From Mytilus californianus (taxonomy: Eukaryota; Mollusca; Bivalvia; Mytilida; Mytilidae): DNA of 64,000 nucleotides. The stretch lies in NCBI RefSeq assembly GCF_021869535.1, contig NW_026262734.1, positions 110,643,088-110,707,087 on the forward strand, in the 5' to 3' direction. The notes under the pieces were generated by a model. The model saw nothing but the letters and a program-made list of their open reading frames with translations. It had not been told where the DNA came from and searched no databases. Both the position numbers and the translations under genes were made by a program. This document shows, piece by piece, positions 35,541 to 46,460 of this stretch (its first letter is position 1; each line of letters opens with the position of its first letter).

Positions 35541-36612
35541 AGTCTACATTTCTATTATGTTGTGAATTTGTTCCAAAAACTAATATGCCAAGTAAGGATG
35601 AAGACTTAAGATTTCACTGTTCACTGATCAGGTGATCTGTTTGCCGAAAAGTTAGCTAGGATATCATGTTCATCTTGAAACTAGACACACATAATCAAAT
35701 GTTCATTATGTAATTCCTTTATATTATGCTTGAATGAGTGGCTGCATGATATTTTCTGCAGGGTATATATTGGTTCCATACAAAAGTTTATTTTTATAAG
35801 TAGATAAAAGAAGATTAATTCTGGAGAAATCTGGTATAAAATGATATCTAAGTCACAGAAGAGAACAATTTGTTAAAAATACTCTTTGACAAAAGGAACC
35901 AGTGTATAATATTAGAAATGTAATAGCTTACACATATCAAACAGTGATAAAAACAAGCTGTAATACTATTTAGTTTCCGAAATCAGAATCCATATATACT
36001 CATTCAAATCTCTTTGGGATTAACGTCAATTATCATGTCAGATGGAATGGACTTTCAGAAAACATAAAGTCATCAATATAGATAGTTTATTCATAAATCT
36101 ATGGTTTATCTCAGCTAACATTCTCATAAAATGCAATCAGAACGTGATCTAAAAAACAATTTTAAATGTTATTGCTTTGAAAACAAATATATAGACCACG
36201 ATATAGAGGTTTCATTTGTATCTATCAAAAAATATGATGGTACAATCACGTCGCGATTGCATTAGCGAATCATGTCTTAAAACGAAATGTATTAAACATG
36301 TTTAATTTATACTGTAAAAGATATAGTCTATATAAAATGAGAAATATACATGAGATGTGAGTTAAAAATTGACAAATGTGAGACTAATCCCAACTCTAGG
36401 AATAAAAAAAAAGACCAAATTATTTAAGGTACGTAAAGCCGAAAATTATAGGTTGATTATTAATGACTCTTTAGTTTTTCCATTTGAAAAGCGACCATAT
36501 GGGGCTTTGGGATATTATGTATTTCGTTTCTACTGACACTCACCATGTGTATGTATAATATGGAAGTTGAACACTTCGTATAAATATGCGTTAACAAATT
36601 AAGTCATGTGAC

Positions 36613-36757
36613 AGTATATAAATAACACATAGCTGAGAGGGTGATTGAGCAGATTGTTACCCCCAAGTAAACATTGTCAACCGAGGCGAAACAAAGGTGA
36701 GGGGTGACGATCTGCTCTACCAACCTCTCAACTATGTGTTATTCAATTTATTATACT
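36613..36757. repeat. Foldback repeat with 44-bp imperfect arms
   Basis: Left arm 36,621-36,664 ('aataacacatagctgagagg' onward) pairs with right arm 36,700-36,743 ('cctctcaactatgtgttatt' at its end) with about seven mismatches. The complementarity extends outward as 'agtata' and 'tatact'. The loop holds 'aaccgaggcgaaac'. Transcribed, it would form a stable hairpin; as DNA it resembles a small MITE. Confidence 0.8.
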
Positions 36758-36864
36758 GAATGTTATTGTCTTTTAAAAAAATTTTAAATTAAAAAAATAA
36801 TTGCATGACTATGGCGTCATGTACTTAACAACGTTACAGTTATTAGAAAAACAACAAATGTGGA

Positions 36865-36953
36865 GCAAGATGTATTTTTTATGCTGACTATGCAGTATGG
36901 GTTTTTCTCATTGTTGAAAGCCGTACAGTGACTTTTAGTTGTAAACTTCTAAC
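36865..36953 (+). mobile_element. Tail B/C terminus, left half of a split copy
   Basis: 'gctgactatgcagtatgggt' and 'ttgaaagccgtacagtgact' end at 'aacttcta', where a MITE is inserted. The missing remainder of the tail resumes at 37,533. Confidence 0.8.
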
Positions 36954-37532
36954 GTGAGGGTACCCACATTGCACCTATTTTGACAGTTTTTTCACCTACG
37001 TTTATTTATGATCCATACAAAAGTTTCATTCTGGGTTAATTTTGTAGATGTATCCACCAATTTAATTTTGAATCCATATTGAATCATACAAAAATGGATT
37101 TGAACCGACCTCCAAACGATCTATGATTCTGTAATGAGGAGTACCCAAATTGCATCAATGCTTAAATTCATATCCTTAAAAATTGAATAACAGATGTTTT
37201 GTTTTATTTCTTCAAATATTTAGAACAATTTGACATTAGTCCATGCTTACTATTCATTTTTTAAGAAATGGCTGCTTGTAACATGTTTTATTTGCTAATT
37301 TTAAAAAAAAGTCTTTTTGTGAACGTCGCATGGCGACGTTTCCATAGATTTTACTTTTTTCCCGTGAATACTTCATCTGATGATATATACAATGAAAGTT
37401 TTGTGCACATCTACATATACTTAGCTATGTTGAAAGACGTGCATAATGTCAAATCATAAAAAGTCAAATTGTTTAGTCTCTAAAAAAACTTGTAAGATTT
37501 CCGCAATAGGTGCAATTTGGGTACTGTGACGT
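36954..37532. mobile_element. 579-bp inverted-repeat element inserted at TA inside a B tail
   Basis: The left end 'acgtgagggtacccacattg' continues to 'cacctatt' and matches the reverse complement of the right end ('aataggtgcaatttgggtac' followed by 'tgtgacgt') at about 24 of 28 positions. TA dinucleotides flank both ends, and removing the element restores the usual tail wording ('aacttctatgtcatttgg'). TA duplication fits the Tc1/mariner-like class. No transposase is visible; a 63-residue ORF (37,268-37,459) is unrecognised. A further copy of the end motif, 'agtacccaaattgca', lies internally at 37,140, hinting at a composite structure. Confidence 0.85.
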
Positions 37533-37600
37533 TATGTCATTTGGTCTCTGGTGGCGATTTGTCTCATTGGCAATCATATCACATCTTCTTATTTTTATAT
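37533..37600 (+). mobile_element. Tail B/C terminus, right half of the split copy
   Basis: 'tatgtcatttggtctctggt' and 'tctcattggcaatcatatca' complete the tail begun at 36,865. Confidence 0.85.
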
Positions 37601-38277
37601 TAAAGCATATATCCGTCACGCAGAAACTTAAATGTTATCTGTAGCCAAGGGGCATCCAGATTTTACGTTGGGTGTATTTTTTAAGATCAATTTGTAAACG
37701 TAGCTTTAAGAGATATGATAGAAAGTACATATAATTCAAGAAATTATTTTGCTTTGAATTTCGAGACCCTTAAAACAAAGACCTCTCTTAAGGCATACAC
37801 TGTCTGTAGCTTGCCTATATGTAGAAACAGCAAGCAACAATCCGCCCCAATGCAAACTTGTGAGCAGGTCTGTCTAAGGTTAACCATTGCGTATACAAAT
37901 AAAAAAAGAAGTATTGTCTTTCTACTATAGTACATACAACTCTTCAAAATCAAGTTAAGAATTATTGGGGTAATCTTGAAACCAAACCTGATCGGAATAT
38001 TCTTGTTGTCTTCATTTGTTTTTGTAATATCTACATTATATTTAGTAAATGCGTGACACTACCTTCCGCCTAGTTTTGTCATTTAAAACATCTTGTTGAA
38101 AATAATATAGATTAGTTTGTGACATAAAACAATTCCTTTGGCAAAGTTTTTGAAAACATTCTTTTACCATTACACAATTTCTTTGGATTACTTTGTCATT
38201 TATTTGCATTTAATGATTATTGTCTGTTTTATCAAATAATGCCTGCCGTATTTAAGTTATTGACATCTCTTGGCGCT
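37601..38277. other. Unassigned AT-rich DNA
   Basis: Overlapping opposite-strand ORFs at 37,715-37,953 show no domain. Not called as genes. Confidence 0.4.
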
Positions 38278-38375
38278 GGCAAATATAGAATAAAACTTAA
38301 TACTCCCTTGAAACGGTAAAATATAGAATAAACACTTAATTTTCCCTTGAAATGGTAAAATATAGAGTAAATCAC
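38278..38375. repeat. Short tandem repeat, about 39-bp period, 2.5 copies
   Basis: Units 38,278-38,314, 38,315-38,353 and a partial from 38,354, each with 'aaatatagaataaa' and 'cccttgaaa', slightly diverged. Confidence 0.85.
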
Positions 38376-38704
38376 AGATCTGACACAGAATTCGTTTAAT
38401 ATTCAAAAGTTTTTTTGAGGTTTTTTTCTGCAAAATCGTTAGTCAGCATTTCTGCGTTATATGACATGAAAGACGGTTATTTAACCCATTAGCCATTTAA
38501 GGTTAAACTTAAGAAATTTGTCGTCTAGTATGTTTTTGCTGTTCGAAAACAATGAGTAAGAATGTTTATAATGTATTCTTACCCATACAACTATACAAAA
38601 TTTAGATTTCTTTAACTTCATGGAAAAAATATAACAAAAATACCGAACTGCAAATTAGTTTGTGGTAATATATATCCATGGCTGTTGCTCTTTTGTTTAC
38701 CTCA

Positions 38705-38829
38705 CCCCCTTTCCCCGCGCTTTTCAATGCTTCGGATATAAAGTGATAGGAAAGTCCGACCGACAGGTCGTTTGTCAGTTCAATAATCCGTCTGTCCAGG
38801 TTATGTATCCATAACTGCTCCTGATCCAT
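38705..38829 (-). CDS. Candidate first coding exon, unrecognised product
   Basis: On the minus strand an ATG at 38,829 opens a frame beginning MDQEQLWIHNLDRRIIELTN and continuing through 'SYHFISEALKSAGKG' to about 38,705, where 'ggggtgaggtaaac' offers plausible splice donors. This stretch is clearly GC-richer than its surroundings and has charged, helix-like composition, unlike the AT-driven chance ORFs nearby. Past the donor the frame turns into low-quality sequence, as expected if it enters an intron. The alternating hydrophobic and charged pattern loosely recalls helical adaptor domains, but I do not recognise a family. No downstream exon was identified, so it could still be chance or a pseudoexon. 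Confidence 0.3.
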
Positions 38830-40484
38830 GAACTACTTTCAAAAGTTCGGGAAACTTTCACAGAATATTACTGGCGTGATGTATGGTTATACCTCGTAAT
38901 TCATTTCTTCATCGAAGTGAATTTAAGAGTTAACTTTGGCAGGATGTAGACTTTGTCGTATCCGCACAGTACATTTCACGCATGTATTACTTTACAAAAC
39001 GAAGACTTTGCCATATCAGGACTGTAAATGAGGGCAGTGGTATCGTTTTGTACACATGTTGTAAATATACATGGTTGGTTTGATTTGAGCAGTCATAAAT
39101 AAAAAAAAAAAAACATTAAAAGAAATCAATATTAATCTCTTTGTTAGTTTGAACCCCATTTATTGTAATGTGTTTGGACTCCTAATTGACTACGATTGCA
39201 GTTTTCTTGTGGGTACTCCGGCTTCTTCCAGTAACTGTCCGCCATGATAAAGACAAATATGCTGAAAGTGACGTAAACAATGAAACGGATACCCCACGAC
39301 ACCAATAACAAAAAAGACAACTAAAAATACTGTCTCAATAAGTAGACAGTTGTCTTCACAGTCAATATGTCAAGCTCTAAAAGTTGTGAATAAATTGAAC
39401 TGAGATATTGTTAAGCGACGCTGAGAGATATTTAATGTGCTAGTTTAAAAAAGAGCCTATATACATGAAGATATGTCACTTTTCCTTGAAAAATTATTCT
39501 GATTCCAGCCAAACAGCCTTTAGTACTCATAAAATCCCGCGTGATTTGCGGATACCATTTTCAAGTCCTTGGTTTGACACGACCGGTGATAGAACTAAAT
39601 ACCTTCCACACTCGAGGCGAGCACGCATACGCCGCTTTGTTTTATGGGTTTCTTTCAAAACTGAAAAGTTGGCAGTAGTAGTTGCTTATCTTGTGATTAA
39701 ACATTTTAGAAATAGTTTAAATGTCAGATTTTGAAACTAACGAATTTATATAATATACTTTTTGTATTTTGTCATAATCGTGTAGCTAATGTCTGCAAAT
39801 ATCTTTTTTTGAAACTTTATGTAACAAGATTGTCTTGTAATCTCTTTTTTTTATTCAATTATTTTTGGTTTTAATATTTAAATTCAGCATGAACACTGGA
39901 TTTGATTTTGTGACTTCCTATCTAATCTGTTATTGTTTTTATACTAATTAACTACTATTTCGTTGACATATATTTAACTCCGTTAATATTTTCGGTTGAT
40001 TAATTTTTTATCAAGTTACCAGATTTGTTTTGCATGTTTTAAATGTTGAATATAGTCTATAGCTTCGTCATAAAAAAAAGTGTTGCAATCAAAACTGTTA
40101 TTCACACAATCTTGCTTCAAAAGAGGTTTATTAAGAGCATTCTTTAAAAACCCGACAAATAATATGAATATTGGGTTTGACAGTGAAAGTATTACCACAA
40201 TGCTGTATTTTTATTATAATTATTTCTATTCATAATAATTAAATTCATCAAATGGATACACAATATTCGTAGTTTGTAACGATTTCATTTGCTCAAAAAT
40301 ACAAATATAATCGGACACAAGTTTAACCAACGTATGAAGTCTTCTCCTTTACATAATATTACAATTACAATTATACAGAGCATGCACAGCTCAGTAGATC
40401 TATCTTATAATAGGGCATTTGCACAGTCTAAAAGAAAAGCCTTACCCAATTAATTAACAAGAAAAAGAATAAAGTATTGAGATA
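38830..40484. other. Unassigned region with one repeat-like ORF
   Basis: The plus-strand ORF 39,465-39,734 contains 'TGDRTKYLPHSRRARIRRF', resembling spurious peptides encoded by dispersed repeats ('TGDRT..LPHSRRA') more than a real protein. The remainder is featureless. Confidence 0.4.
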
Positions 40485-40560
40485 AATAAAAAAAAAATAA
40501 TAAGAAATGAAATAAGTAAATAAAACATAAAAATAATAGATAATAAATGAATAAATGAAA
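40485..40560 (-). repeat. AT-only low-complexity tract at the LINE 3' side
   Basis: An A/T-rich run ('aaataagtaaataaaacat' and similar) lies downstream of the LINE's 3' end on the minus strand. It may be the remains of its A-rich tail. Confidence 0.5.
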
Positions 40561-40659
40561 TTCTGAGGACACGGTGATTTTGTTTATTCATATCTTATTT
40601 GATTATACTACGAGGAATATTTTGATTATTTTTTTTATAAATTTAAAGACTTCTGTAAA

Positions 40660-42830
40660 GATTTAACAGTTTTCCACGAATTTTAAAGTTTGCCTACCCT
40701 CAGTGAGCAACTCCAGATTTGTTGTGACTTGAAAACGATAAATGTTGGTTAATAGAACGTTCCTTATATCGGTGTATTTATTGCAATTAAAGAAGAAATG
40801 AAATGCATCCTCACGCGGGACGCCACAGGCACAATATGGACTCTGTATTTTATTTGATGTAATTGGTCGTTATTTATAAATGAGGCTGAACATTGCAGCT
40901 GTGTTAAAATTACACTCAATTTCCGCGGACCATATATGAAATGCTTAGGTACAGTATTTGCTTCATATGTATTATTCAACAAAGTGCTTTGAACTTAGAT
41001 AGGTTATCAAGTGTACGGATAGAATTATCAAGTTTGTTCCATTCTCTGATGGACGTGGGAATACATGCAGAATTTGTTAAGGAGAGTCTACAAAAGGAGG
41101 CTCTTGAGTCATTGCCATTACGCAGAAGATAAACAGTTGTACTGTGTATGGTTGGGGGAATTAAATCACATAACTATTGTGGAGCGAGACCTTTGTTTAT
41201 CTTATATAATAATTTGAGTGTTCTTCTGTACCTCCTACTGTTAAGGGGTTCCAAGCCAGTCTCTAAATATAAATTTCGGTTTTAGTAAAGATTGGCAATC
41301 CTGTTACAATCCTCGCAGCTTGCAGTTGAGTTTTTTATAACTTGTTTGAATAGCAAACACCCACAATTGTCCCACACTTCACAAGCATACTCAAATATAG
41401 GACGAATATATACCAGATACATTTTTTCTAAGTTCTGTCTGTTTATCTTAAATTTTAATGTTCTTCAGACTCCTAAATGCATTGTAATATTTTCTACGTT
41501 CTCATTCCATTTTGCGTCCTGTGAAAGAGTTACACCCAAGTGTTTATGACTTGATATGTTAGATATTGATCTTCCATTGAAAGAAAAACTTAAATTATTT
41601 GGAATCTTTGTATTTGAGCAAATCATTATTTCCGTTTTAAATTTTTTAAAGGACATTAACCAATTTTTTACCAAACATTGAGTTTGTATAAATCATGATT
41701 AACTACTACCTCTAAGTCTGCAATGCTTGCAGTGGAATATCCCAGAGATGTATCATCAGCAAAAAGTCTAGTCAGTGAAATTAAGTTTTCGCCAATATCA
41801 TTTACATACAGCAAAAATAAAAGGAGACCGATAACAGAGCTTTGAGGTACCCCCGCAGAAACAATGGACAATGATGAAGACGAATCTCTGATAACTACTT
41901 TTGGTTTTCTTTGAAAAAGAAAATTTTTGTCCATGCAAGTAAATTTCCCTTTATTCCATGAGTTCGTTTTATGTATAAGTCCAATATGCCATACTTTATC
42001 AAATGCTTTTGAAAAATCACAGAATACGAAGCAACTGATTTTTTTTCCTCAAGAGAATTTAATATAGTGTTATAAAGTTTAATAAATTGATGTACAGCTG
42101 AATGTTTAGGTAAAAATCCGAATAATTTTGTTCCTATGTAGATTGTTATAAATATGCTTGTTGACTACCCTCTCCATTACTTTTCCTACACAGCTAATTA
42201 CGTATATCAATCGAGAACTAGATGATAGGGATTCATCTGCTTTCTTAAATATGGCAATTTTCCATGAAGAAGGGTATCTACCTTGGGGCAGGGATTTATT
42301 AAATATAATTTTAAGGGGTTTTGCATTTTTTTTTTTATATTTTAAGCATCATGTGATTGATTCTGTTTGGTCAAGATGCCATTTAGGATCAAGAGTAAGG
42401 AGTATATCGACTATTTCACTCTCTGTTATTTTAATATCACTAATTGTACTTTCCGTTCTGTTCTCAAATTGGGGTAGCTCAACATTTTGTGTTAAAGTAG
42501 CATTCGGGAAAGTCATAAAAGACGAAAGTATGAATGTGTTCTTAACAAATGGCAGTATAAACATATCTGTTTCTTCTGTGACACAAATTGTCCATTACCT
42601 CTGCCGAGTTCTGTGCTTATGGTCATAAAACTTTTGAGTACGATTATTGTACTCAGACTCAGAAATCAACCAATCAAAATACTTGATCTGGTGTTTCGAG
42701 CACAAAGTTTGTACTCCCAGTACTGAGTAAAGTTTTTCGACCGAAAGGCCAGATGTCGTCCGTAAGGTATTTATAGAGGTAACCTCATCATCTTGGTTCA
42801 GTTGATTCGCTGTTGTCAACAACTCTCTGT
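40660..42830 (-). pseudogene. Decayed LINE (non-LTR retrotransposon) with FADD-box RT
   Basis: Read from 42,830 downward on the minus strand. A linker block 'VELPQFENRTESTISDIKIT' (near 42,450) leads into RT. 'IKGNLLAWTK' is followed by 'GVPQSSVIGLLLFLLYVNDI', where the family's usual GVPQGS and GPLLF are damaged. The catalytic FADD box lies at 41,753-41,764, then 'HKHLGVTLSQDAKWNENVEN' and 'ARIVTGLPIFTKTE'. A C-terminal Cys-His motif (CxCG, R-DAFHFF, C) is at 40,783-40,845. At least four frame changes break it. The endonuclease domain is not visible, so it is 5'-truncated. The style suggests the CR1/Jockey group, but the clade is not certain. The 156-residue plus-strand ORF at 42,158 is its shadow. 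Confidence 0.85.
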
Positions 42831-42884
42831 CAATGAAATCCTGACATGAAACACAACATCTGGGATTTCCTATTTGCTGGAAAA

Positions 42885-43090
42885 GAGAGAGTCGAAAGAT
42901 ACCAAAGGGACATTCGAACTCATAAGTCGAAAATAAACAGACAACGCCACGGCTAAAAAGGAAAAAGACTGGTCAACAGACAAACAACAGTACACAAAAA
43001 CCAACATGGAAAACTAAAGACTAAGCAACACGAACCCTACCAAAAACTGGGTGTGATCTCATGTGCTCCGGAAGGGTAGGCAGATATCCC
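42885..43090 (-). mobile_element. Tail A copy
   Basis: 'gagagtcgaaagataccaaa', 'ctcataagtcgaaaataaac', 'ctaaagactaagcaacacga' and 'gtgctccggaagggtagg'. A well-preserved copy just upstream of the LINE. Confidence 0.85.
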
Positions 43091-43215
43091 TCGTAGTTAC
43101 CGAGCCACAAGAGAATTAGAAAATCAACTCATCATAGATACAAGGATTGAAATTTTGTACACCAGACGCGAGTTTCGTCTACGAAAGACTTATTAGTGAC
43201 GTTCGATGGCCAAAT
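43091..43215 (-). repeat. Repeat E fragment
   Basis: 'gtacaccagacgcgagtttc', 'gtctacgaaagacttattag' and 'tgacgttcg' match repeat E. It abuts tail A, the same E-next-to-A arrangement seen at 32.1 kb. Confidence 0.6.
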
Positions 43216-43984
43216 AAATCACGAGGTTTTAGTGCATTAAATATAAATTTTATACCATGCCGTCACAACCATAGGGTGTTGCAGTTTCAATTTCTAGAAT
43301 CCATTTGCCTTTGCTTTGTAAACAGGTGGGTATTTTGCAGTGAGAGTTGCTGGTATACTTGTCGATGAAATGAACTCAATTGAAAAAAAAGATACCAGAA
43401 TGATGAATATGATGATAAACAATAGCATTTTCAAGATTTGTGACAGAACGTGTCCTTGGAATTTCAAATGCAGTATCGAGTTTTAAAAAGTATCTTAAAA
43501 TACATGTATGTTCATGTTAAATGTAAAGCATTCAAATGTATCCGAAAAGAAGCAATACATATTGGAGAAATTATCAAAATATAGTCAAAGAAATTCAATA
43601 TAAACACATTGTTTAGTAAAACAATTGATTAAGACAATTTTGATACAATATTTCTTGAAACAACTCAGATTTTACAAGATCAGTTTTGATCCATACTCTC
43701 ATTATGACAACTATAAATTTGAAATTATGTTCAGCAGTTTTAACAGATTGTTATCTTTACTTCCTGAGCATGCATTAGATTTCAGATTTCTTCGTACACA
43801 TCCCATGTACCATGATCGTTTAATATTCAAACCGACAAATTTAAATTCAGAGAAAAGTAAAAGGAAAAGTTAATAAAATTTACGCTTGAATAAAAGGAGA
43901 TGTAGAGTATACTCGCAATTCAGCAGTAACCTAACAAGACAAAAAACAAACAAGACAAAAGACATATGGAGAACGATAAACATT
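43216..43984. other. Unassigned AT-rich DNA
   Basis: A plus-strand ORF 43,625-43,873 is unrecognised. No repeats noticed. Confidence 0.4.
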
Positions 43985-44405
43985 ACAAAATTAAGGTTAC
44001 CAATGAGACAATTATCCACCAAAGTTCAAATGAAGTGGATGTAAGCAATTATAGGCAACCGTTCGGCCTTCAAAAATGAGTAAGATCCATACCGTATAAT
44101 CGGTTATAAAAGACATGAAAAATATGAAACAATACAATTGAAAAAACTAACGGCCTAATATATTACAAAACAATTTACGAAAAACATATGAAAGACATGA
44201 ACCATCATCAACCCCTGAACTACAGGCTCCTGACTTATGACAGGCACATATAGGAAATGGCGGGGATAACATGTTTGTAAGCGCCCAACCCTTTCCCTTA
44301 CGCGGGACAATGGTGTTACAGCACAAAATAAGAACAAACTAAAACATCAATTGAAAAGTGCTTAACTCATCAACTCGATACAAAGCAGAAAAATATCTAA
44401 CAAAA
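43985..44405 (-). mobile_element. Tail B directly downstream of an RT fragment
   Basis: From 'gttaccaatgagacaattat' through 'gcaaccgttcggccttcaa', 'ctacaggctcctgacttatg', 'gaaatggcggggataacatg' to 'aaatatctaacaaaaacat'. In minus orientation it follows the RT remnant at 44,408-44,822 with an internal deletion, supporting tail B as part of the RT element. Confidence 0.85.
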
Positions 44406-44407
44406 AC

Positions 44408-44822
44408 ATTACCGTAAAAATTGGAATGTGCTATTCCGTTTGAAATAAGTTTTCTACAGATACAGACAAACTAGCAAACTAGCAAACGTCACTACAGACA
44501 CGGGCATAGCGAACCAGATGGAATATATATAAACACCGTAAAACAATGCCAAAGGAACATCACCGTCCAAAAAAGGAAAATTAACAATAGGGAAAGAAAA
44601 ATAAAACTGAAATACCTAAATCTAGGAGAGGGCAGTTATTGTTGTTAATACTTGATGTACTTAAAGTAAGTTCCTTTGGGTAAATTTAGGCAGGTTATTC
44701 GAGATGTCTTGATTATCTAACAAAAAAGTACCATCAAGATAACGGTAAGTGTTGTTGAATTAAGGCGGGTCTTTACTGAGTGTGGCCATAAACTGTGATT
44801 CATAACGGTATAGGAACGATAT
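44408..44822 (-). pseudogene. RT fragment with mutated catalytic box
   Basis: The minus strand shows RT blocks around the catalytic site: a YLDD box reading YLDG at 44,730-44,741 (second Asp changed to Gly), then 'SFPIVNFPFLDGDVPLAPC' near 44,545-44,600, and 'RKLISNGIAHSNFYG'-like sequence near 44,440. It aligns with 45,700-46,270 but has lost the 'YDKRDDF' segment and carries frameshifts. Catalytically dead. Confidence 0.8.
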
Positions 44823-44824
44823 AA

Positions 44825-45340
44825 AAGTAAGGAGATGTGGTATGATTGCCAATGAGACAACTATCCACCAAAGCTAAAATGAAGTGGATGTATATATATA
44901 AGCAATTATAAGTAGCCGTACGGCCTTCAACAATGAGAAACACCCATGTCGTTTAGTCGGCTATAAAAGGCCCCGACATGAAAAATATGAAACAATTCAA
45001 TTGAGAAAACCAAAGGTCTAATTTATAATAAAACTATTTACGAAAAAACAAATATGACAGACATGAATCAACGGCAACCACTGAACTACAGGCTCATGAC
45101 TTGGGACAGGCACATAAAGAATGTGGCGGGGTTAAACATGTTTGTGAGCGCTCAACCCTCCCCTAACCTGGGACAGTGGTGTAATAGTACAACATAAGAA
45201 CAAACTATCAAAATCAGTTGAAAAAGGCTTAACTCTTCTGATGGATACAAATAGAAATATATCTAACAAAAACACAGAGTGGACATGGACGGGTACTTAT
45301 ACATCTCAAAAACAAAAAAGACACTAAGTACTCGCAATAA
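44825..45340 (-). mobile_element. Tail B, essentially complete
   Basis: Best B tail of the window: 'gatgtggtatgattgccaat', 'aagtagccgtacggccttca', 'acaggctcatgacttgggac', 'gtggcggggttaaacatg', 'cccctaacctgggacagtgg', 'gacatggacgggtacttata' and 'gacactaagtactcgcaata'. On the minus strand it follows the spacer and RT of the element at 45,341-46,460. Confidence 0.9.
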
Positions 45341-45560
45341 CTGACCGCTATTTCAAAGCCAATAATAATTTATAAAAAATATCATGTATCTAAGACTAAA
45401 ATATCAATTAGTTCACATCCAACATCCAATGGATTTAGTGTAAAGACGTCATTAACAGTCAGAGAAAAACATGACCTTGTGTAATGCCAAACTATAGGTA
45501 TCGACAGATTGTAGTACCGTGAAAGTACATAATTTATGTGTAATATTTAGTATGGTTTTA
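45341..45560 (-). mobile_element. Retroelement 3' spacer between RT stop and tail B
   Basis: Minus-strand sequence with 'ctgtcgatacctatagtttg' and 'gcattacacaaggtcatg', the same start as the long C tail at 25,856-25,930. It bridges the RT coding end and the B tail, showing they are one transcription unit. Confidence 0.75.
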
Positions 45561-46460
45561 ATTACTGATAACAAAATCAATATTCATACCAATAAAAACA
45601 ATATTCAAAGATTTGATTACAGTGTTGAATAGGTAACCTATCTAAAGGATCGATAAGTTTACCCGGATCGTATCTAAATTTCCTGGCTCGGTTCACAACA
45701 TCCCCTTAAAATTTCGGATGTGCTATTCTGTTTGAAATCAGTTTTCTACAGGTACAGTCAAACTTGCAGACCAAATCTTTGTATCTATGAAAGAATTTAG
45801 TAAAGGTTTTAAGTAATTTGTGGTAACGAAATCCCTGACTTAATAATTTACTAGTAATACATAGATTACGCTCATTGAAATCCAAAACGTCACTTCAGAC
45901 ACGTGCATAGCGAACGAGTTGGGATATATAAACAATGTAAGATGGTGCCAAAGGAACATCACTGTCCAAAAAGGGAAAATTAACAATAGGGAAAGAAAAA
46001 TCATCCCTTTTGTCGTACATTTTTGTGTAGAGTTTCTGGTGTAATATTAAAATATCTTAATCTAGGAAAGGATAGTTATTGCTGTTAATATTTGATATAT
46101 TTAAAGTAAGTTCCCTTGGGTAAATTTCAGCAGTATAGTTATAAAATTCTTGATTATTTAACGAAAAAATATCATCAAGATAACGGGAAGTGTTGTTGAA
46201 TTTATCAATTAAATGGAATTAAGACGGTTCTTTACTGAGTTTGACCATAAATTGATTCATAACAGTAAAGGAACAAGTCTGCTATTAAAGGGGCACAATT
46301 AGTGCCCATAAAAAAATACCTACAACCTGTCGATAAACTTTATTGCAGAAACGTACATAAATGTTGCCAAAGAGAAAATTTAGTGCTTTAATCATCTCAT
46401 CACATCTCCAGTAAGTATATCTAGCATATTTACCTTTCTCATTAGAGAATCAAAGTACTG
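45561..46460 (-). pseudogene. Penelope-like RT, central and C-terminal part
   Basis: Minus-strand RT in order from 46,460: 'GKYARYTYWRCDEMIKALNF', 'NKVYRQVVGI', MGTNCAPLIADLFLYCYES (about 46,255-46,310), an intact YLDD box (46,171-46,182), 'YDKRDDFSFPIVNFPF' (about 45,965-46,020), 'SQLVRYARV'-like sequence, and a C-terminal 'NFYGDVV..ARKFRYDPGKL'-like block near 45,650. It has one extra T before MGTNCAP, an in-frame stop after 'YPFLD', and other shifts. This is the most complete RT here, and the catalytic residues remain. No endonuclease domain follows. Confidence 0.85.

Larger units (their letters stand above)
32935..36365. repeat. Segmental duplication, copy 2
   Basis: Shorter partner of 24,720-31,490, same orientation. 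It lacks the C tail and the ~2.6 kb internal block of copy 1, but carries its own insertions: a tail A scrap at 33,190-33,235, tail B at 33,850-34,255 and tail A at 35,340-35,540. Confidence 0.8.

Noticed and set aside
39465..39734. 89-residue ORF with TGDRT and LPHSRRAR
   Set aside because: Such peptides are typical of repeat-derived mispredictions; no coherent domain.
42158..42628. 156-residue plus-strand ORF
   Set aside because: Antisense shadow of the LINE; the minus strand carries recognisable RT linker and domain blocks.
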